Positions 11,680 to 23,377 of a stretch of 64,000 nucleotides of DNA are shown here, one piece after another. The stretch lies in the NCBI GenBank assembly GCA_001414485.1, contig LLEY01000032.1:124001-188000 (forward strand), written 5' to 3'. Each line of letters begins with the position of its first letter. Positions within the stretch are counted from its first letter, which is position 1. Source of the stretch: Calycina herbarum. Taxonomy: Eukaryota; Ascomycota; Leotiomycetes; Helotiales; Pezizellaceae. The position numbers and the translations under genes are program-made. A model generated the notes under the pieces. The model did not search any database, was not told the origin of the DNA, and worked only from the letters and a program-made list of their open reading frames with translations.

Positions 11680-12881
11680 TCAGTCAATCTCGATCACAAA
11701 CTTTCCAACCCCGCCCTTGGCATCATAGATTTGTTGACACCCCGCTCTCACACCCTCGATATCAGAAAGTTTCGTCTTCCTCCCAACAATCGCCTTCAAC
11801 TTTCCCTCCTCAATAAACTCAGTCAACAAGTCCAATTCCTCCGTACCGCTCGGCACAGCAAGGTACTGATAATAGATCCCCATCCTCTTAGTCCACGCTT
11901 TGACGACCCAATCGAAAGCATTCATGATACATCGAAGCCAGAATGGTACTCCGGGATGTATCTTGTTGAACTCGGTGCCGTTGGGAAGTAAAGAGATGGA
12001 AACAATGACACCACCCCTCTTCACGAGCGAAAGACTCGATAGAGCACCGCCCATGGTATCGAACATGAAATCTACATTCCCTTTCCCCACCTGCTTGCCA
12101 ACATCCTCCTTGGTATAATCAATCATCTGATCCGGCATCGCATGTCCAAGATAATCCCCAACTTTTGCAATCTTCCCAGGTGAAAGCGTAGTAATAACTT
12201 TCCCAGCACCAAAAACATTTTTGGCAAGTTGAATAGCAGTCACCCCCGTCCCACTCAAACCAGCGGGGATAAACACAGTCTTCCCCTTCAACCCACCCTC
12301 CAGTTTGCTATCGGCGATTTGCAAACTTCTCAGTGCTGTTAAGCTAGCGAGGGGAATACTAGCCGCCTCTCCGAAGCTCAAGGGTTTTGGTTTCAACGCT
12401 GTGGCGCCGGCGATGGAGAGACAGTATTCTGCGATGGTGCCTTTGAGGTTATCTGGTAGCCGGGAGTATACCTCGTCTCCGACTTTGAAGTTGGAGACTG
12501 AGGAACCGATCGCTACGACGACGCCGGAGAGGTCGTGGCCTATTTTCTTGGGCCATCTGTGGAATTATTAGTTAGTACTTGAATTTCTATTCATCGTCTT
12601 TTGGGCCATTGGACGCACTTATTGTCACCCATGAGTTTTCCCAACCTAGATATTGGTTAGCAGAAGATTTGAAGGGGATGATAGGAGGAGGTGATGAGGA
12701 AAACGCACCCAGAAGCCATCTTGACATCGATGGGATTTACAGATGCGGCTTTGACTTGGATTAATAGTTCATCTGGGTTCGCAATCGTGGGTACGGGGAT
12801 GGTGGCGAGCTGGTATTCGGTTGGTTTGCAGTACTTTGTTAGAGCGATTGCGCGCATCGTGCGGGGTGTTTGGGTGGCCAT
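11680..12881 (-). CDS. Medium-chain dehydrogenase/reductase, quinone-oxidoreductase type
   Basis: Exons 12881-12709, 12645-12619 and 12556-11680 join to 358 aa. The N-terminus carries the GroES-like fold (MRAIALTKY...DELLIQVKAASVNPIDVKMASG). The cofactor-binding motif is PAGLSGTGVTAIQLAKN (about residues 158-174), a variant of the usual AxGxVG of NADPH-binding MDR enzymes. A downstream GGALSS...RGGVIVSIS segment and a GRKTKLSDIEGVRAGCQQ tail are typical. The structural-zinc cysteine cluster of classical alcohol dehydrogenases is not seen, so a zinc-independent quinone or enone reductase is most likely; the substrate is unknown. Exon 2 is only 27 nt, yet it keeps phase and supplies the conserved LGKLMGDNK segment. 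Confidence 0.9.
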
Positions 12882-14804
12882 TTCGATGAAGTTGGTCGCG
12901 ATATTTTGATTTGGGGAAAATAAGTTGTATTAAAGGTAAGAAGTTGTGTTTACAAGTCTTTGCTATACATATATATCAGCTTTTCTTCTCTCTTCCCTCA
13001 TCTCAGTCAGTCCCCAAGCTCTCGGCCCTCCATTCCCCCGCCTCGGATACCTTTCCCACCGCAGTACCAGTACGTACGTACGTACCTTCCCACGCCCTTC
13101 CTCGCTTTTGCCAAAACGTTCGTCAGTCAGCACTTCGGAATCTGGCAGTTGACTTGAGTTAGGTGCTTACTTTTTGAATCCCTCTTTCTTATTGGGGATT
13201 GAAATCACGATGGGATGTTTGTAATGATGGGTTTTTGGGGATGGGCGGGGTTTCGGAGTTGGAGATGGTTCCCCCGCACCAGGCTTTTTACATGGTGTGA
13301 TTGTGGGATGAGGATTTGGTGATGGGATGATGGGATGATGGGATGGAGGAATTTGGTTACTATGTGGTATTACTTCTGGGAAGATTATCTTGTGATAATT
13401 ATGGGTTTTGGGGTTGGTAGTTGGTATGTTTTATTTGGAACATCCATGATTCATCACTTTTCCCCCGGATTTCTGGAGAGAACTATAGGTGCCCACCACA
13501 ACCAGATCATGAGCATACATTCAATCCCAAGTGCAAAAAAAGAGCTCCTTTCGCGCCTTTGCTCATTGTTAATCCCCATATATTTTACGCTCTTCCATAA
13601 ACAAAATTGTGGTCTGCTGAACTTGCCTTTCCTCGCCATCCTCTTACCACCTACCTACCTGTTCACCTTGATCTACTCACCACCCACGCAAATATCATCT
13701 CATCCCAAGATTCCCAGAACAAACCAAGACGAAAATATTATAGATTGCAATAAACACCTTCTCTTTCGAACCCAAGAAGTGGATTTTGTTGCAAGTCGCA
13801 CCGCTGATCTGATATCCTTTCCGGAGTTGGAACTGCCAACTTACTGTTTACTCCCCACCGCAAATTTCACGGCTAATGAAATGGACAAGAGTAGGGTAAT
13901 ACTTGTAATACCATGGACACCTTCTATTTTGAACCTAAAAGTAGACTTTTGTTGCAAGTCGCACCGCTGATCAGATATCTTTTCCAGAGTTGGCACTGCC
14001 AATTTACTATTTACTCTCCATTCCAAGCTTTACGGCTAATGAAATAAACCAAGAGTAGAGTACCTAGATATAATAATACTACGGATACCTTCTATTTCGA
14101 ACCTAAAAGTAGACTTTTGTTGCAAGTCGCACCGCTGATCAGACATCCTTCCAGAGTTGGCACTGCCAACTTACTATTTACTCTCCATCCCAAGCTTCGC
14201 GGCTAATGAAATAAACCAAGAGTAGAGTACTCAGATGTAACAACACCACGGACACCTTCTACTTCGAAACCAAAAGTAGACTTTTGTTGCAAGTCGCACC
14301 GCTGATCGGATATCCTTTCCAGAGTTGGCACTGCCAACTTGCCAACTATCTATTTTCATCTCGCGAATCTTGATTTTTACCCATGTAAGTTACATACATA
14401 CATGTGCTGTCCAACAAATTTCAAGTTGGCTTTATTGAAGTGGGCTTCGTATTATCGTGACTACCAAGGATATTGGAGATGGGATATACATGGATGGCAA
14501 GGAAAATGGAAGCTTCACGAAGTATTCCGAGAATGTGACATCTCAACATTCCTCCTCTTCTCCCCTCCAGGCTTTTCGGCCCCGCTACGGTGCATAATCT
14601 AAAAGTCAACTATGTGGCTCAAACGGTGCAGATATTTCACGCTTGAGACATTCGATGTCATGTCTCTGATACAGCGATATGATATTCCCAAAGCCGAGGA
14701 ATCAAATACGCCACCTCAATCAGTCCAGCCATCAATACGTTCTCACATGGATTGAAACATAATATTTTGATTCATCCTTTGAATTCCTACAACTCTAAAC
14801 CATA
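12882..14804. other. Intergenic with minisatellite
   Basis: This is upstream of the oxidoreductase and downstream of TRS130. The segment 12960-13110 is pyrimidine-rich and contains two tandem CGTA units (13074-13085). The segment 13318-13348 holds a GATGGGAT microsatellite. The segment 13757-14345 is the minisatellite listed separately. A 211-codon ORF (13335-13970) runs into the repeat and looks fortuitous. Confidence 0.6.
13757..14345. repeat. Minisatellite, ~163-168-bp unit, about 3.5 copies
   Basis: The conserved core GTTGCAAGTCGCACCGCTGA begins at 13788, 13951, 14119 and 14286, giving spacings of 163, 168 and 167 nt. Other shared blocks are AGTTGGCACTGCCAA, a TTTACTCYCCA block and GGCTAATGAAATRRACMAAGAG. 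The copies differ by scattered substitutions and small indels. The last copy ends in a duplicated TTGCCAAC. Confidence 0.92.
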
Positions 14805-17800
14805 TCAACTAATAACAACCCCATTCAAAGATCCCCTACTCTCACTCTCCAACAACATAGCACCACCCTGTGGCCCACTAGCATCCAAACTGACAGTCGT
14901 CTTCCTCGAATCGCTGATGATTCTTATCGTCTCCCCCGCATTCTGATAATCCGTCTCACAAGTAATAGTCTGCTTAAGTCTCGGACTCTGCACATCGCTC
15001 GAAGTCCCATCTGGTTTGAACACCTTCGCGAGTGGCGAAGGCTTAACATCGACGTTGGGAAAGTGTAGAAGGCCTTCTTTTAAGGGGATGAGAACGATTG
15101 GGAAGGATAGAGTTTGGTTCTTGGACGAGGATTCCTGTTTGGCGGGGACGGTGAAATGGCCTTTTCGTTTTCCGCCGATGAGCCAGGCGTCGAGGGATCC
15201 AGAGACTTCATAGTAGAAGTCGAGGTCTTGTGGTTGCTCCACTTCTGGTCCGGCCTTGACGTTCCATTGACGGGTCCATTTGATATTTAGCGATGCTGTG
15301 ATGGGTTGATTGGATACTGCTACGGCGGTGTCTGAGTATATGGCTGATGGGTTTGTAATTTTGAGGTCGACCGTGTGAACTACTGTAACTGGTGGAACCT
15401 CAACGGGTATAATGATCGATCTGCTGGAGGAGACGGACTCCTCGTTCATAGATATAGGAGTTAAGGGGATGGTTGGGGTCTTTTGCTGCCAGGATTTCAG
15501 ACCATCGGACAGAAGAGTGGCAGTATCTTGATGGCCATCTGTTATGTAGCCCAACCCCAAGAAGTGATCTCGCCATCGGGCATTTGCAATAGGCGAGGTT
15601 GTAATTTCGTTGAGAACGGCAATCCGTTCGAGGTCGTAAGGAGATAAGCCTTTTCGAATTTCGTGTACCACGGTGGGTATAATCAATCGGGTGTATGGGT
15701 ATAAAGCTGTGTCACGGAGGGCATTTTTGAGACTCGTTGTGATTGCACTCTCAATTTCCTCCTCGAGACAGACGTAGTGGAGCACCAAGGATAACGCCGA
15801 CTTCAGATCCTTCGATATTCCTGATTTTGGTGGTGGTAGCTTTGTAATTTTGTACAGCATCGACGCTGGTTGGCGAGGAAATATTGTAAGCGGTTGGGAA
15901 AAGGGAATTCCGCATTTAGCCTCGAAAACCTCGGAGCGCTCTAGTTTCGAGCTCAGCAGTCGCAGCGGACTAGAAGTCGCTGAAGATATGGTAAACTTTG
16001 AGAACAAAGACTTATGTTTGAAGACATCTTGGACGTTGACTCCGAGCGGGAGCATTATTGACATGGTTGGTATGGCCGCAAAGAAGAATTTGCCCTTCTC
16101 GGTTGTGTAAGAAACCTCTATCTTCAGTGACACATCGCTTGAGTCGTGCTCAAGATTGAATGGCATTCGAATCTTGGCTGTAGAATTGGCAGCGAGAGCA
16201 CCGAATCGTATAACACCAGCCTCAAGCTTCTTTGAAAGCTCCGTGGAGTTACCAACAACAGCGGCTTCACTTGTTTGCACTCTCAGCCCAGCAGTTGCCG
16301 CCCGGATTTGAAGCTTTCCTTCTATTACATCATTCCAACCAGTTGAGAGCTCCAGTTCCAAGGAACGATTGCGGTCGAGATGCATGTATTTGGAGGCAAA
16401 CAGTTTTATGTCAAATGCCTCTGATCGGTGGTAGAGAAGAATCTTTGGACACTTGAAGAAGCCATCACCTTTGCTCGGCGTCGAGCCAGCATGTTCATAT
16501 TCCAGTACCAGGTTATTGGTATAAAGGCTGACATGACCAACCGTATACGTTCCAGGGACAATGACCTGAAAGAGTAAGCAAGGCGAAGTCTAATTGTGGA
16601 AGATGTTCTTACTGTTGTTTCTACGAGTAGAGTCCCAAGACCATTTTTGAAAACAGTAGGGCCATTGCTTTCAAGCCAAACCTCTCGATGCGTATCCCCA
16701 AAGGTAGCGTTGATTCTAACCTTTGCCTTTTCGATTGGAAGATCGTCTTCAAGTAAATAACGGAGACGGAGCTGTAGGGCAAAGCTGTCCTGGTTAGGAT
16801 GATATCGAGCTGTACCATCAACATCAAGGTGCCCGAAGAAATTCTGAAGCGGAACTGTGACATCATGTTTAAAGGTTTTCGTGATCTGCAATAAGTCCCC
16901 TAGATACGATGCAGTCGAAACAGCTTCCTCATCATTGAAACTTGACATCTTTCCAACCTTCAAACTCGATTTCCGAAGCTGCTTCTCCTTTTCAGCGATC
17001 GCTGCCTTTGACAAAAGCTTCAGCACGACACGGACATATTCCTCATGTCTCTGAAGCTCTTTCAAACAATTCGCATACAGCACAAGCATCGAAATCTCTA
17101 CCTGTGTCCACCCACCTTCGCCATATGACGGGGTCATTTGATAGAAATAAGAAGTGGCGGCTGCATAATCCTTGAGATGGTATTTGAAGATTGCCAAGTC
17201 GGCCATGGTCGACAAGACTGACTGTGTATAGCCTGCAACAGTATAGTGCCGTAATGCCTTGTCCGTCAAAGTTTCGTATAGTCGGTAGAAATCGTCCTGG
17301 TTATCTATAGCAGTCCGTAGAAGCTTGCTGTGAATACCATGAATGGTAGGCAGTAATTTTTTGCTAATTGTAACTTCATCGGGGTTCTCAGAGGTATCAT
17401 CTCCAAGTTCAACATCTTCCATTTCAGCTTTTTGATGAAGCTCTGAGATTGTGTCCCAGCCCGTGTCCCATCCATGCTCTTTCGCAACTTGTTCCAACAC
17501 GTTCCGAGAGAGTAGATAAAGTTCTGCCCTATGACCTGCGAGTTCTTCCAGTCCAGCTTTGATAAAAGGGGACGGAGTAACACCATGTTCGGGTACACTA
17601 GCACTTCGACCTCCAGATGGCTCTCGTGAACTAGAGCGGACAGCAAGAGAGCTACTACGGGCGGGATGCATCATGGTTTTTGGTTCGGGGATTGCTGCCT
17701 TTGGCTCCAAGCCATCAACGCCAACCTTTGCACCAGGTGGAGCAAGTGTCGATGGGGGAATGGGCAGTGCCTTTGTTGACGTTTGTGCGAGTATTTGCTG

Positions 17801-19596
17801 CGCGACGGAAAATGTGAAGGAAGACGCAATATTATCCACGACTTGGGACATGATAGGGTCGAATTTCGGTGTACCATCTTTCTTCTCATCTTCGCCTCGG
17901 TTCGTTTCTTCATGCTCTCTTTGAGAAGCCCATATATCATCGCGCAGGATGCGTGTAATTGACGCTACAAAATCCAAGGATCTGCTACAAACTTCAGCCA
18001 GAACATTGAGGTTTTCAGACTCATTTGAAGGTTGGGACACAGGATATCGAGCAGCCACTCCTTGCAAGCTTGACTCTCGCTGCTCCTTAAGCTTTGCCAG
18101 CAATTCTTCCTGGGATGACCAAGCATTCGCCAAACGAAGTAAAAGGGAAAGCTGGCGAGCGAAAATATAACAGCGAAAGTCAAATATTGAAATGTTGTTG
18201 GCAAGAATAAGATGCCGGTAACGCTTCTTGAATGCATTTACAGGTATTTCGTCAAACTCCCCATCTACAGGATCAGAACTTGACTTCTGGAGATCGATGG
18301 GGTCCTCTGTATCCACAGTCTCTTCACCCATATCTCTAAGTATAGCAGCTCTTGTCTTCTCGGCCTGCTGTTTGAGGTCTTCGGTGTAGGGTAAAAAGGA
18401 GCCACCGGGTTGGGGGGTCACATCTGTTGCACTTTGTTCTCTGACAATGGCATCAAGACCAACTGCAAGTTCATCATATCCAACGAGTCCATCCTCTACA
18501 AGACCAACACTTTCAAACCCTCTTGCTAAGCCTTCCTTAAGTACGAAAAATGTACAGAAATTCCAGCCAGGCAAAGTTCTTTGTATGTCCTTTTCACGAA
18601 TATCTTCCTCATATTGACCAACCCGCATGTCAAATGATGCCAAAATCAGGTATTTTAATTTTGCGATGAGGTCTATCCAGGAATTCTCATTTTCTTGTGC
18701 TGATTCTGTGTATGAACCCGGGATAGCGGGGACAACCCGCGGCAGCATATCATAAGGTACATCGTTAATGCCAATACGGATTTGGGCAATTCGGTCGATA
18801 GCCGACTTTGAAGAGCCATTGAAGTCCGCTCGTAGCTTTTCTAAAATTGTGGAAGAACCGCCTCCTCTCCAACGGGCTGCCGCCTTTTCTGCTGCATTTC
18901 CAGAAGTTCCCTCTGCATTCTTCCCACTTGTCCTGGGCTGTGTTGCTGCAGCCGTATTTGGAACGACCACGTGAACGATGAGCCACTCGTAAGCATCGTG
19001 ATTCTCCTGTGTGTTTTGTTTTGTGGTACTTTGGGCAGGTGGTGTATGCTCTTTGATCCACTCCCGGACTTCTCGACGAGCCTGGGCTTTATACGTTTCG
19101 TTATCATCACATCGTAAGAAGAATATTTTCAAATAGGGGGTTTGTCGTAGTCCTGGTATTTGGTGCCTCCGCTCCTTTGTAGCTGGTTTCGAGGGAGTCT
19201 CTTTTCCAGAATGCGAATCCGACTTCTCTCCCACAACATGCCCCAAGTTTTGTGTCCGGAAGCCATCATCCCCACTTGCAGCTGAATCTTCGCTCTTTAC
19301 ACGGGATAGTGACAGGTTGCTATCAGTAGGTACTTCGGCTGTTGAGGAGTTCGGGCGCAAGTCTTGTGCGGATGGGAGGAGGTCGATATGGAGGGACCCA
19401 ATCGATCGCAGCGGGCCAGCATGGGATTCCCAGTGCAGGTTTCGAAGAGGTAATCGGGGGAGTAAGCCAGGTGACAGTAACTGATATACTCCATGCGGAT
19501 CAAAGTACTCAACTGTAGGAAATAGGTTAGTTGGGTTTGCGTTTATCAGGAGGAAGCTCTACCTGTCACCTTGGAGCTCGAGGATGGCTGCTCCAT
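14805..19596 (-). CDS. TRS130: TRAPP II complex subunit Trs130/TRAPPC10
   Basis: Exons 19596-19563, 19512-16613 and 16565-14805 join to 1,564 aa. The first exon encodes only MEQPSSSSKVT, and splicing then gives VEYFDPHGVYQLLSP, a typical TRAPPC10 start. Family features include the Trs130 N-terminal region (TPYLKIFFLRCDDNETY, WIDLIAKLKYLILASFDMRVGQYEEDIREK, NFCTFFVLKEGLARGFE), the central helical repeats (AAATSYFYQM...YANCLKELQRHEEYVRVVLKLLSK) and beta-rich C-terminal domains. Trs130 is essential for TRAPP II, the nucleotide exchange factor for Ypt31/32 (Rab11) in late-Golgi and endosomal traffic. Intron 2 is only 47 nt. A Ser/Gly/Pro insertion (about residues 560-640) is probably a disordered loop. 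Confidence 0.95.
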
Positions 19597-19993
19597 TGCT
19601 TTGGAATGATATGTATGCCTCACATTACTATTTTGAGGATCATACTGACTCGATATGCAATTTAACGGGGACTTGACAGAGTGGCATCGCGGCTTTCATG
19701 TTGGCTTCTTGTTCCTCACAATTCGGGGCATCTCAAACTACGGCCAAACGCTCAATCGGGAAAGCCTGAAAATCTCACCGCCTTCGCTCTCGAACTTGGT
19801 AACCTCACGATCTGGAAAAAAAGCATACAAGTGTATCTACTACCATTTTACAAAGACACATTTGTTGACAGCAACTCTGGCCCAGATTGAGTTCAATTCT
19901 TTCTTTTGCAATTTCTAAGTATTTGATGCTTTCCAAGCCATGCATGCATGCGTTCACCAATCCATCTCCTCTCTCTGTAGCCATGCCTCACAC
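19597..19993. other. Intergenic: TRS130 5' region
   Basis: This 397-base gap precedes TRS130 and follows the three-domain gene. No repeat or ORF of interest was seen. Confidence 0.5.
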
Positions 19994-22452
19994 TCAGTCC
20001 AGATGGGTGGTGTTGAATAGTCGGTTGCCGGTATCAGTAGTACCTTTGCCGGTGAACTTGTTTCGAGAGATTCTGAGTGCAACGATGCTCAATTCCTCAT
20101 TCGGGCCAAGCTCTTTTCTGATGATAGAAAATGCCTTGTCTTGGACAACACCCGCAACAAAAACGATGCGCATTTGAGGACATTGCTCACGAATATGTTT
20201 TACAAATTCCACCAAGGTCTTTCCGTTGTTCACCACTGAATCAACAAGCACCATGGTCTGCAGTCCCTTCAAATGATCTGGCTTAAGGTCTGTAGGCTCT
20301 TTCGCACTGTTGGTTGAGTAAGCCGATGCACGATCAATTTGAAGCGCCGTGACTTACTGGATGAACATTGCTAGTGGGAAAGCATCACTGACACCGAAGG
20401 CCATGGGCTCTCCACCTCGCATGAGGGGGGTGATTGCTGTATGCTGCTCGTTCAAGAGTCTGAACCCTTCCACGGTATTGCCTAGGACGTGAGGAATTTG
20501 GAACTGCTTCAGGTTAGTTCAGGTTTCTTGAGTATGGGGTCAATGATAAGAAGTTTGTTCTTTGCTCTTCGGCATACTTCAGCTTATCGTGCGAGAGCTT
20601 CTCGGATAATTATCGATTTTCTAATTGTCCTAAACCTTCTCAAATAATAGTTGTAATTATCCTGGACCTTTCGCATAATGTTTACCGAAGTAGGTAACCA
20701 AGAGCAACGAACAAATCTCTGCAGTCTTACCTTCTCAAGCCCAATCACTTCGCTCCGTGTCAAAAATTCCATCGCCAAGTACATTCCCACACGACGGTGA
20801 GCTTCTCTCAATGCAGTACCTGCCACTTCAGCATTGCGTGTTGGTGTCATCAGCAGCTTTGCCGTGCTACTTTCTGTCGCGTGAAAAACCGGGAATCCAG
20901 AATAGCCAAGTATAGATTTGAAGACCCCTTCTTGCGTGAGCTGAACCAAGGGGAGGATTTTGGTATCAAGCCGCGACAAGGTGTTGCTGGGGGGTAGCAA
21001 AGCCTGGTGGGCCTTCAGTCCTTTATTGATCTCAGCGGCCAATGCGGCATCCATTGTCTTGCTTCTGTTGTCCTCCTCGCCAACCACAACAATAGCTCGA
21101 TCCGATTTTTGCAGCATTTTTAAGTCCAGAGGACTATCACCGAAGGCCCAAACATACAACCCATAGTAGCTCTTGAGCCATGCCACCAGTCCAGCTTTCA
21201 CGTCAGCTGTAACGACCGCATCTCTGAATTGTTCACGTCCTCCCGCACAACCGTTGAACAAGCGTCCTCCACCGATTACTTGCACACAACCAAACTTGCC
21301 ACGTCGGAAAAAGCCTTCTCTCTCCAATACATATTCCCAAATGCGACAGAGCCCCGAAGTAACAACCACCGCGCGGACGTGTTTTGTCTCCAATACCAAT
21401 CTCAAGAGAGAGACAAACTCGCGGTGCATGGTCACTTCTGATGCCACCTTGCGACAGAGGGCGTCAAACTCCTCATCATTGGTGTACTCTTCATATAGTA
21501 ATGCCGCTTGACGAAAAGCAGCATATGAGTATCTCATGTTACCCCCGAACAATTTCTTGAGAGGACAACCTTCGTCATCTGGTTTCGAAAGCGCAGACTC
21601 AGAAAGCTTCTTCCAGAAAAGGGTACCGGTATCTTCCGCACACAATGTTCTGTCGGCGTCAAATACCAACATGGTTTCCACTTCGTGTGAGATGCTGGGA
21701 AGTATATAGGATAGCTTTCCAATTGCGAGAGACATGTTGAGAACTGGACTATGTGTGGCGAAGTCAACCAACAACTCTTCGGCCTTGTGTAGCATCTTGT
21801 TGTCCTCGGAATGATGCAAGGCCAAGAACAAAATCTTATGCTCGCGACAACATCGTCGAAGTGCAGTCTTCTCAGCTTGTTGCCACTTTTTCAAGTGATC
21901 AGCAGATACAATTTTCCGTGCTCTCTCATTGTCGTCTCGGCGCCTTTCGCTGATGATAGTAGGAGGAACTTCCAAATAAATGATGTGTGTATACGTCTCC
22001 AGATCCTTTTGGGTACACACTCGTTCTCCATCTTCGTCTTCCTCATTGTCCCAAAACATGTAGTGACCAACAACAACTCCACACTTTCTGCTTTCTGCGC
22101 ATTCGTTTCTGATTTTCTCGATGGCGCGCTCTCGCACGCGTTCTTTTTCCTTCTCCGAAAGCAACTTGAATTTCTCAATGCTTCCACAAACACTTGAGAT
22201 AATCAAGGAACCATCGTAGTACCTAAAGGCTGGAGAAGCCAGGTGCTTTCCAAGTTCTTTTATGAGATGAGTCTTCCCACATCCAGAGACTCCATACAAT
22301 CCAATAACCACTGGTCTTTCGCTGGGAGCAGCAATAAACCCGGTCGTCATACTGGCTGATCCGTTCTTGTCGTTTTGGAGATAGTGTCTTAAATTCTCGA
22401 AAACCTGGCTGAAGATTGTCCGGGAGATCCAAAGTTTGGTCGAGTCAAACAT
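19994..22452 (-). CDS. Fusion protein: P-loop kinase + HAD phosphatase + UPRTase-like domain
   Basis: Exons 22452-20731, 20503-20358 and 20306-19994 join to 726 aa; the exon 2 start could also be 20506. Domain 1 has a Walker A motif GVSGCGKT (residues 54-61) and looks like a small-molecule kinase. Domain 2 starts with the HAD nucleophile motif VFDADRT (residues 263-269) and later has GDSPLDLKML. Domain 3 (about 490-726) is a phosphoribosyltransferase fold: MRGGEPMAFGVSDAFPLAMF, then the PRPP loop VLVDSVVNNGKTL, and a C-terminal KFTGKGTTDTGNRLFNTTHLD. The three activities suggest handling of a nucleobase or nucleotide, perhaps uracil or uridine salvage, but the true reaction is unknown. Intron 1 is unusually long (about 227 nt) for this window. 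Confidence 0.9.
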
Positions 22453-22663
22453 GAACTTCTTATGCGGTTGGGAAGAACTGAGATGGGGAGCTCGCGATGT
22501 CTTTATAAGAACTCAGCGTTGCTTGTGGGTTGAGGTGTTGATTGGAGAAATGTCTGGTGACGATTCCAAGATTCCATGCTTCCACCATGTAGTAGAAATT
22601 TCAACAAAGGTTTCCTTACTTGACTTCGATGTGTCACACAGCGTGAGAACAAATTAATCAGTT

Positions 22664-22703
22664 AATCAATTATTAATCTGATTAATGTGATTAGATTAGA
22701 TTA
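22664..22703. repeat. 40-bp direct repeat, left copy
   Basis: The segment starting AATCAATTATTAATCTGATT matches 23338-23377 with a single mismatch (G/A). The two copies flank the whole solo-LTR/GC-rich island. Confidence 0.85.
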
Positions 22704-22756
22704 ATTAATTTAGATTAATCTAATTAAATCTAATTAATATACTTAATTAGTATATA

Positions 22757-22916
22757 TGTCGTTATATGCCTCTGACTCATATCCATCCACGTGACTAGCA
22801 CGCTAGTACCACGCTAGCACAAGCATAAATAGTGGTACTTCAAGTACCTAGAATAGTCACAGAGAATACAATACGTATATGCAACCAGACAGATTTATGA
22901 CCAAGTCATACCAACA
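22757..22916 (+). mobile_element. Solo LTR-like element 1 (160 bp)
   Basis: The element begins TGTCGTT, ends ATACCAACA (TG...CA termini), and is flanked by a 5-bp duplication ATATA (22752-22756 and 22917-22921). It contains CACGTGAC and a TATA-like ATAAATAG at promoter-like positions. The termini and the last ~25 bases match element 2. The flanking ATATA is low-complexity, so the duplication alone is weak evidence. No internal coding region is present. Orientation is arbitrary. Confidence 0.65.
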
Positions 22917-23009
22917 ATATATATATTTCCTTTATAAGACTTATAAAGCTAATAACTAGTAATATTACTAATTATATATAATAGGATTATATATTTATTA
23001 TTATATAAT

Positions 23010-23162
23010 TGTCGTTTCAGGTGAATGCTACTTTGTAGCTAGTTCACGTGACCTGGAAAGGGCTATATAAGCGTAGCTACTTTGTTAAGACAAGACATGA
23101 ATAATACACCACTTTGAGCACCAGTTTAGGTACCAGTTTTATGACCTCAAGTCATACCAACA
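23010..23162 (+). mobile_element. Solo LTR-like element 2 (153 bp)
   Basis: The element begins TGTCGTT and ends GTCATACCAACA, with a perfect 5-bp duplication ATAAT (23005-23009 and 23163-23167). Inside are TTCACGTGACC and a TATATAAG box. It shares both ends and the order of motifs with element 1 but is diverged between them, as expected for two members of one LTR family. A 5-bp duplication with TG...CA ends fits an LTR retrotransposon, most likely Copia-like. Confidence 0.72.
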
Positions 23163-23235
23163 ATAATTAATAGCTAATTTATTCAGGCTATAATCAAAGA
23201 AGTTACGTAGTAAATAAAGTACTCAGGAGCTCTCA

Positions 23236-23322
23236 CTTAAGCTCCCAGCGGCCCGGAACGCTACTCCGATGCCACTCCGAGCATCCGGGCCGGTTTCCGA
23301 TAACTTCGGCCCGGTCACGTGT
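23236..23322. repeat. GC-rich insert with repeated GGCCCGG motifs
   Basis: A GC-rich block sits inside AT-rich DNA. It contains CGGCCCGG twice in direct orientation and CCGGGCCGG once inverted, and ends in GGTCACGTG. It resembles the terminal part of a DNA transposon, but no second terminus was identified in the window. Confidence 0.4.
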
Positions 23323-23337
23323 ATATACTAATCAATC

Positions 23338-23377
23338 AATCAATTATTAATCTGATTAATATGATTAGATTAGATTA
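23338..23377. repeat. 40-bp direct repeat, right copy
   Basis: This is the partner of 22664-22703 (39 of 40 identical). It closes the repeat island on its right side. Confidence 0.85.

Noticed and set aside
13335..13970. 211-codon ORF on the plus strand
   Set aside because: It runs into the minisatellite, has a hydrophobic, random composition, and lacks homology or splice support.
23010..23162. Interpretation of the LTR-like elements as parts of one full-length retrotransposon
   Set aside because: Only about 93 bases lie between them and the two copies are too diverged to be the LTRs of a single insertion, so two solo LTRs is the simpler reading.
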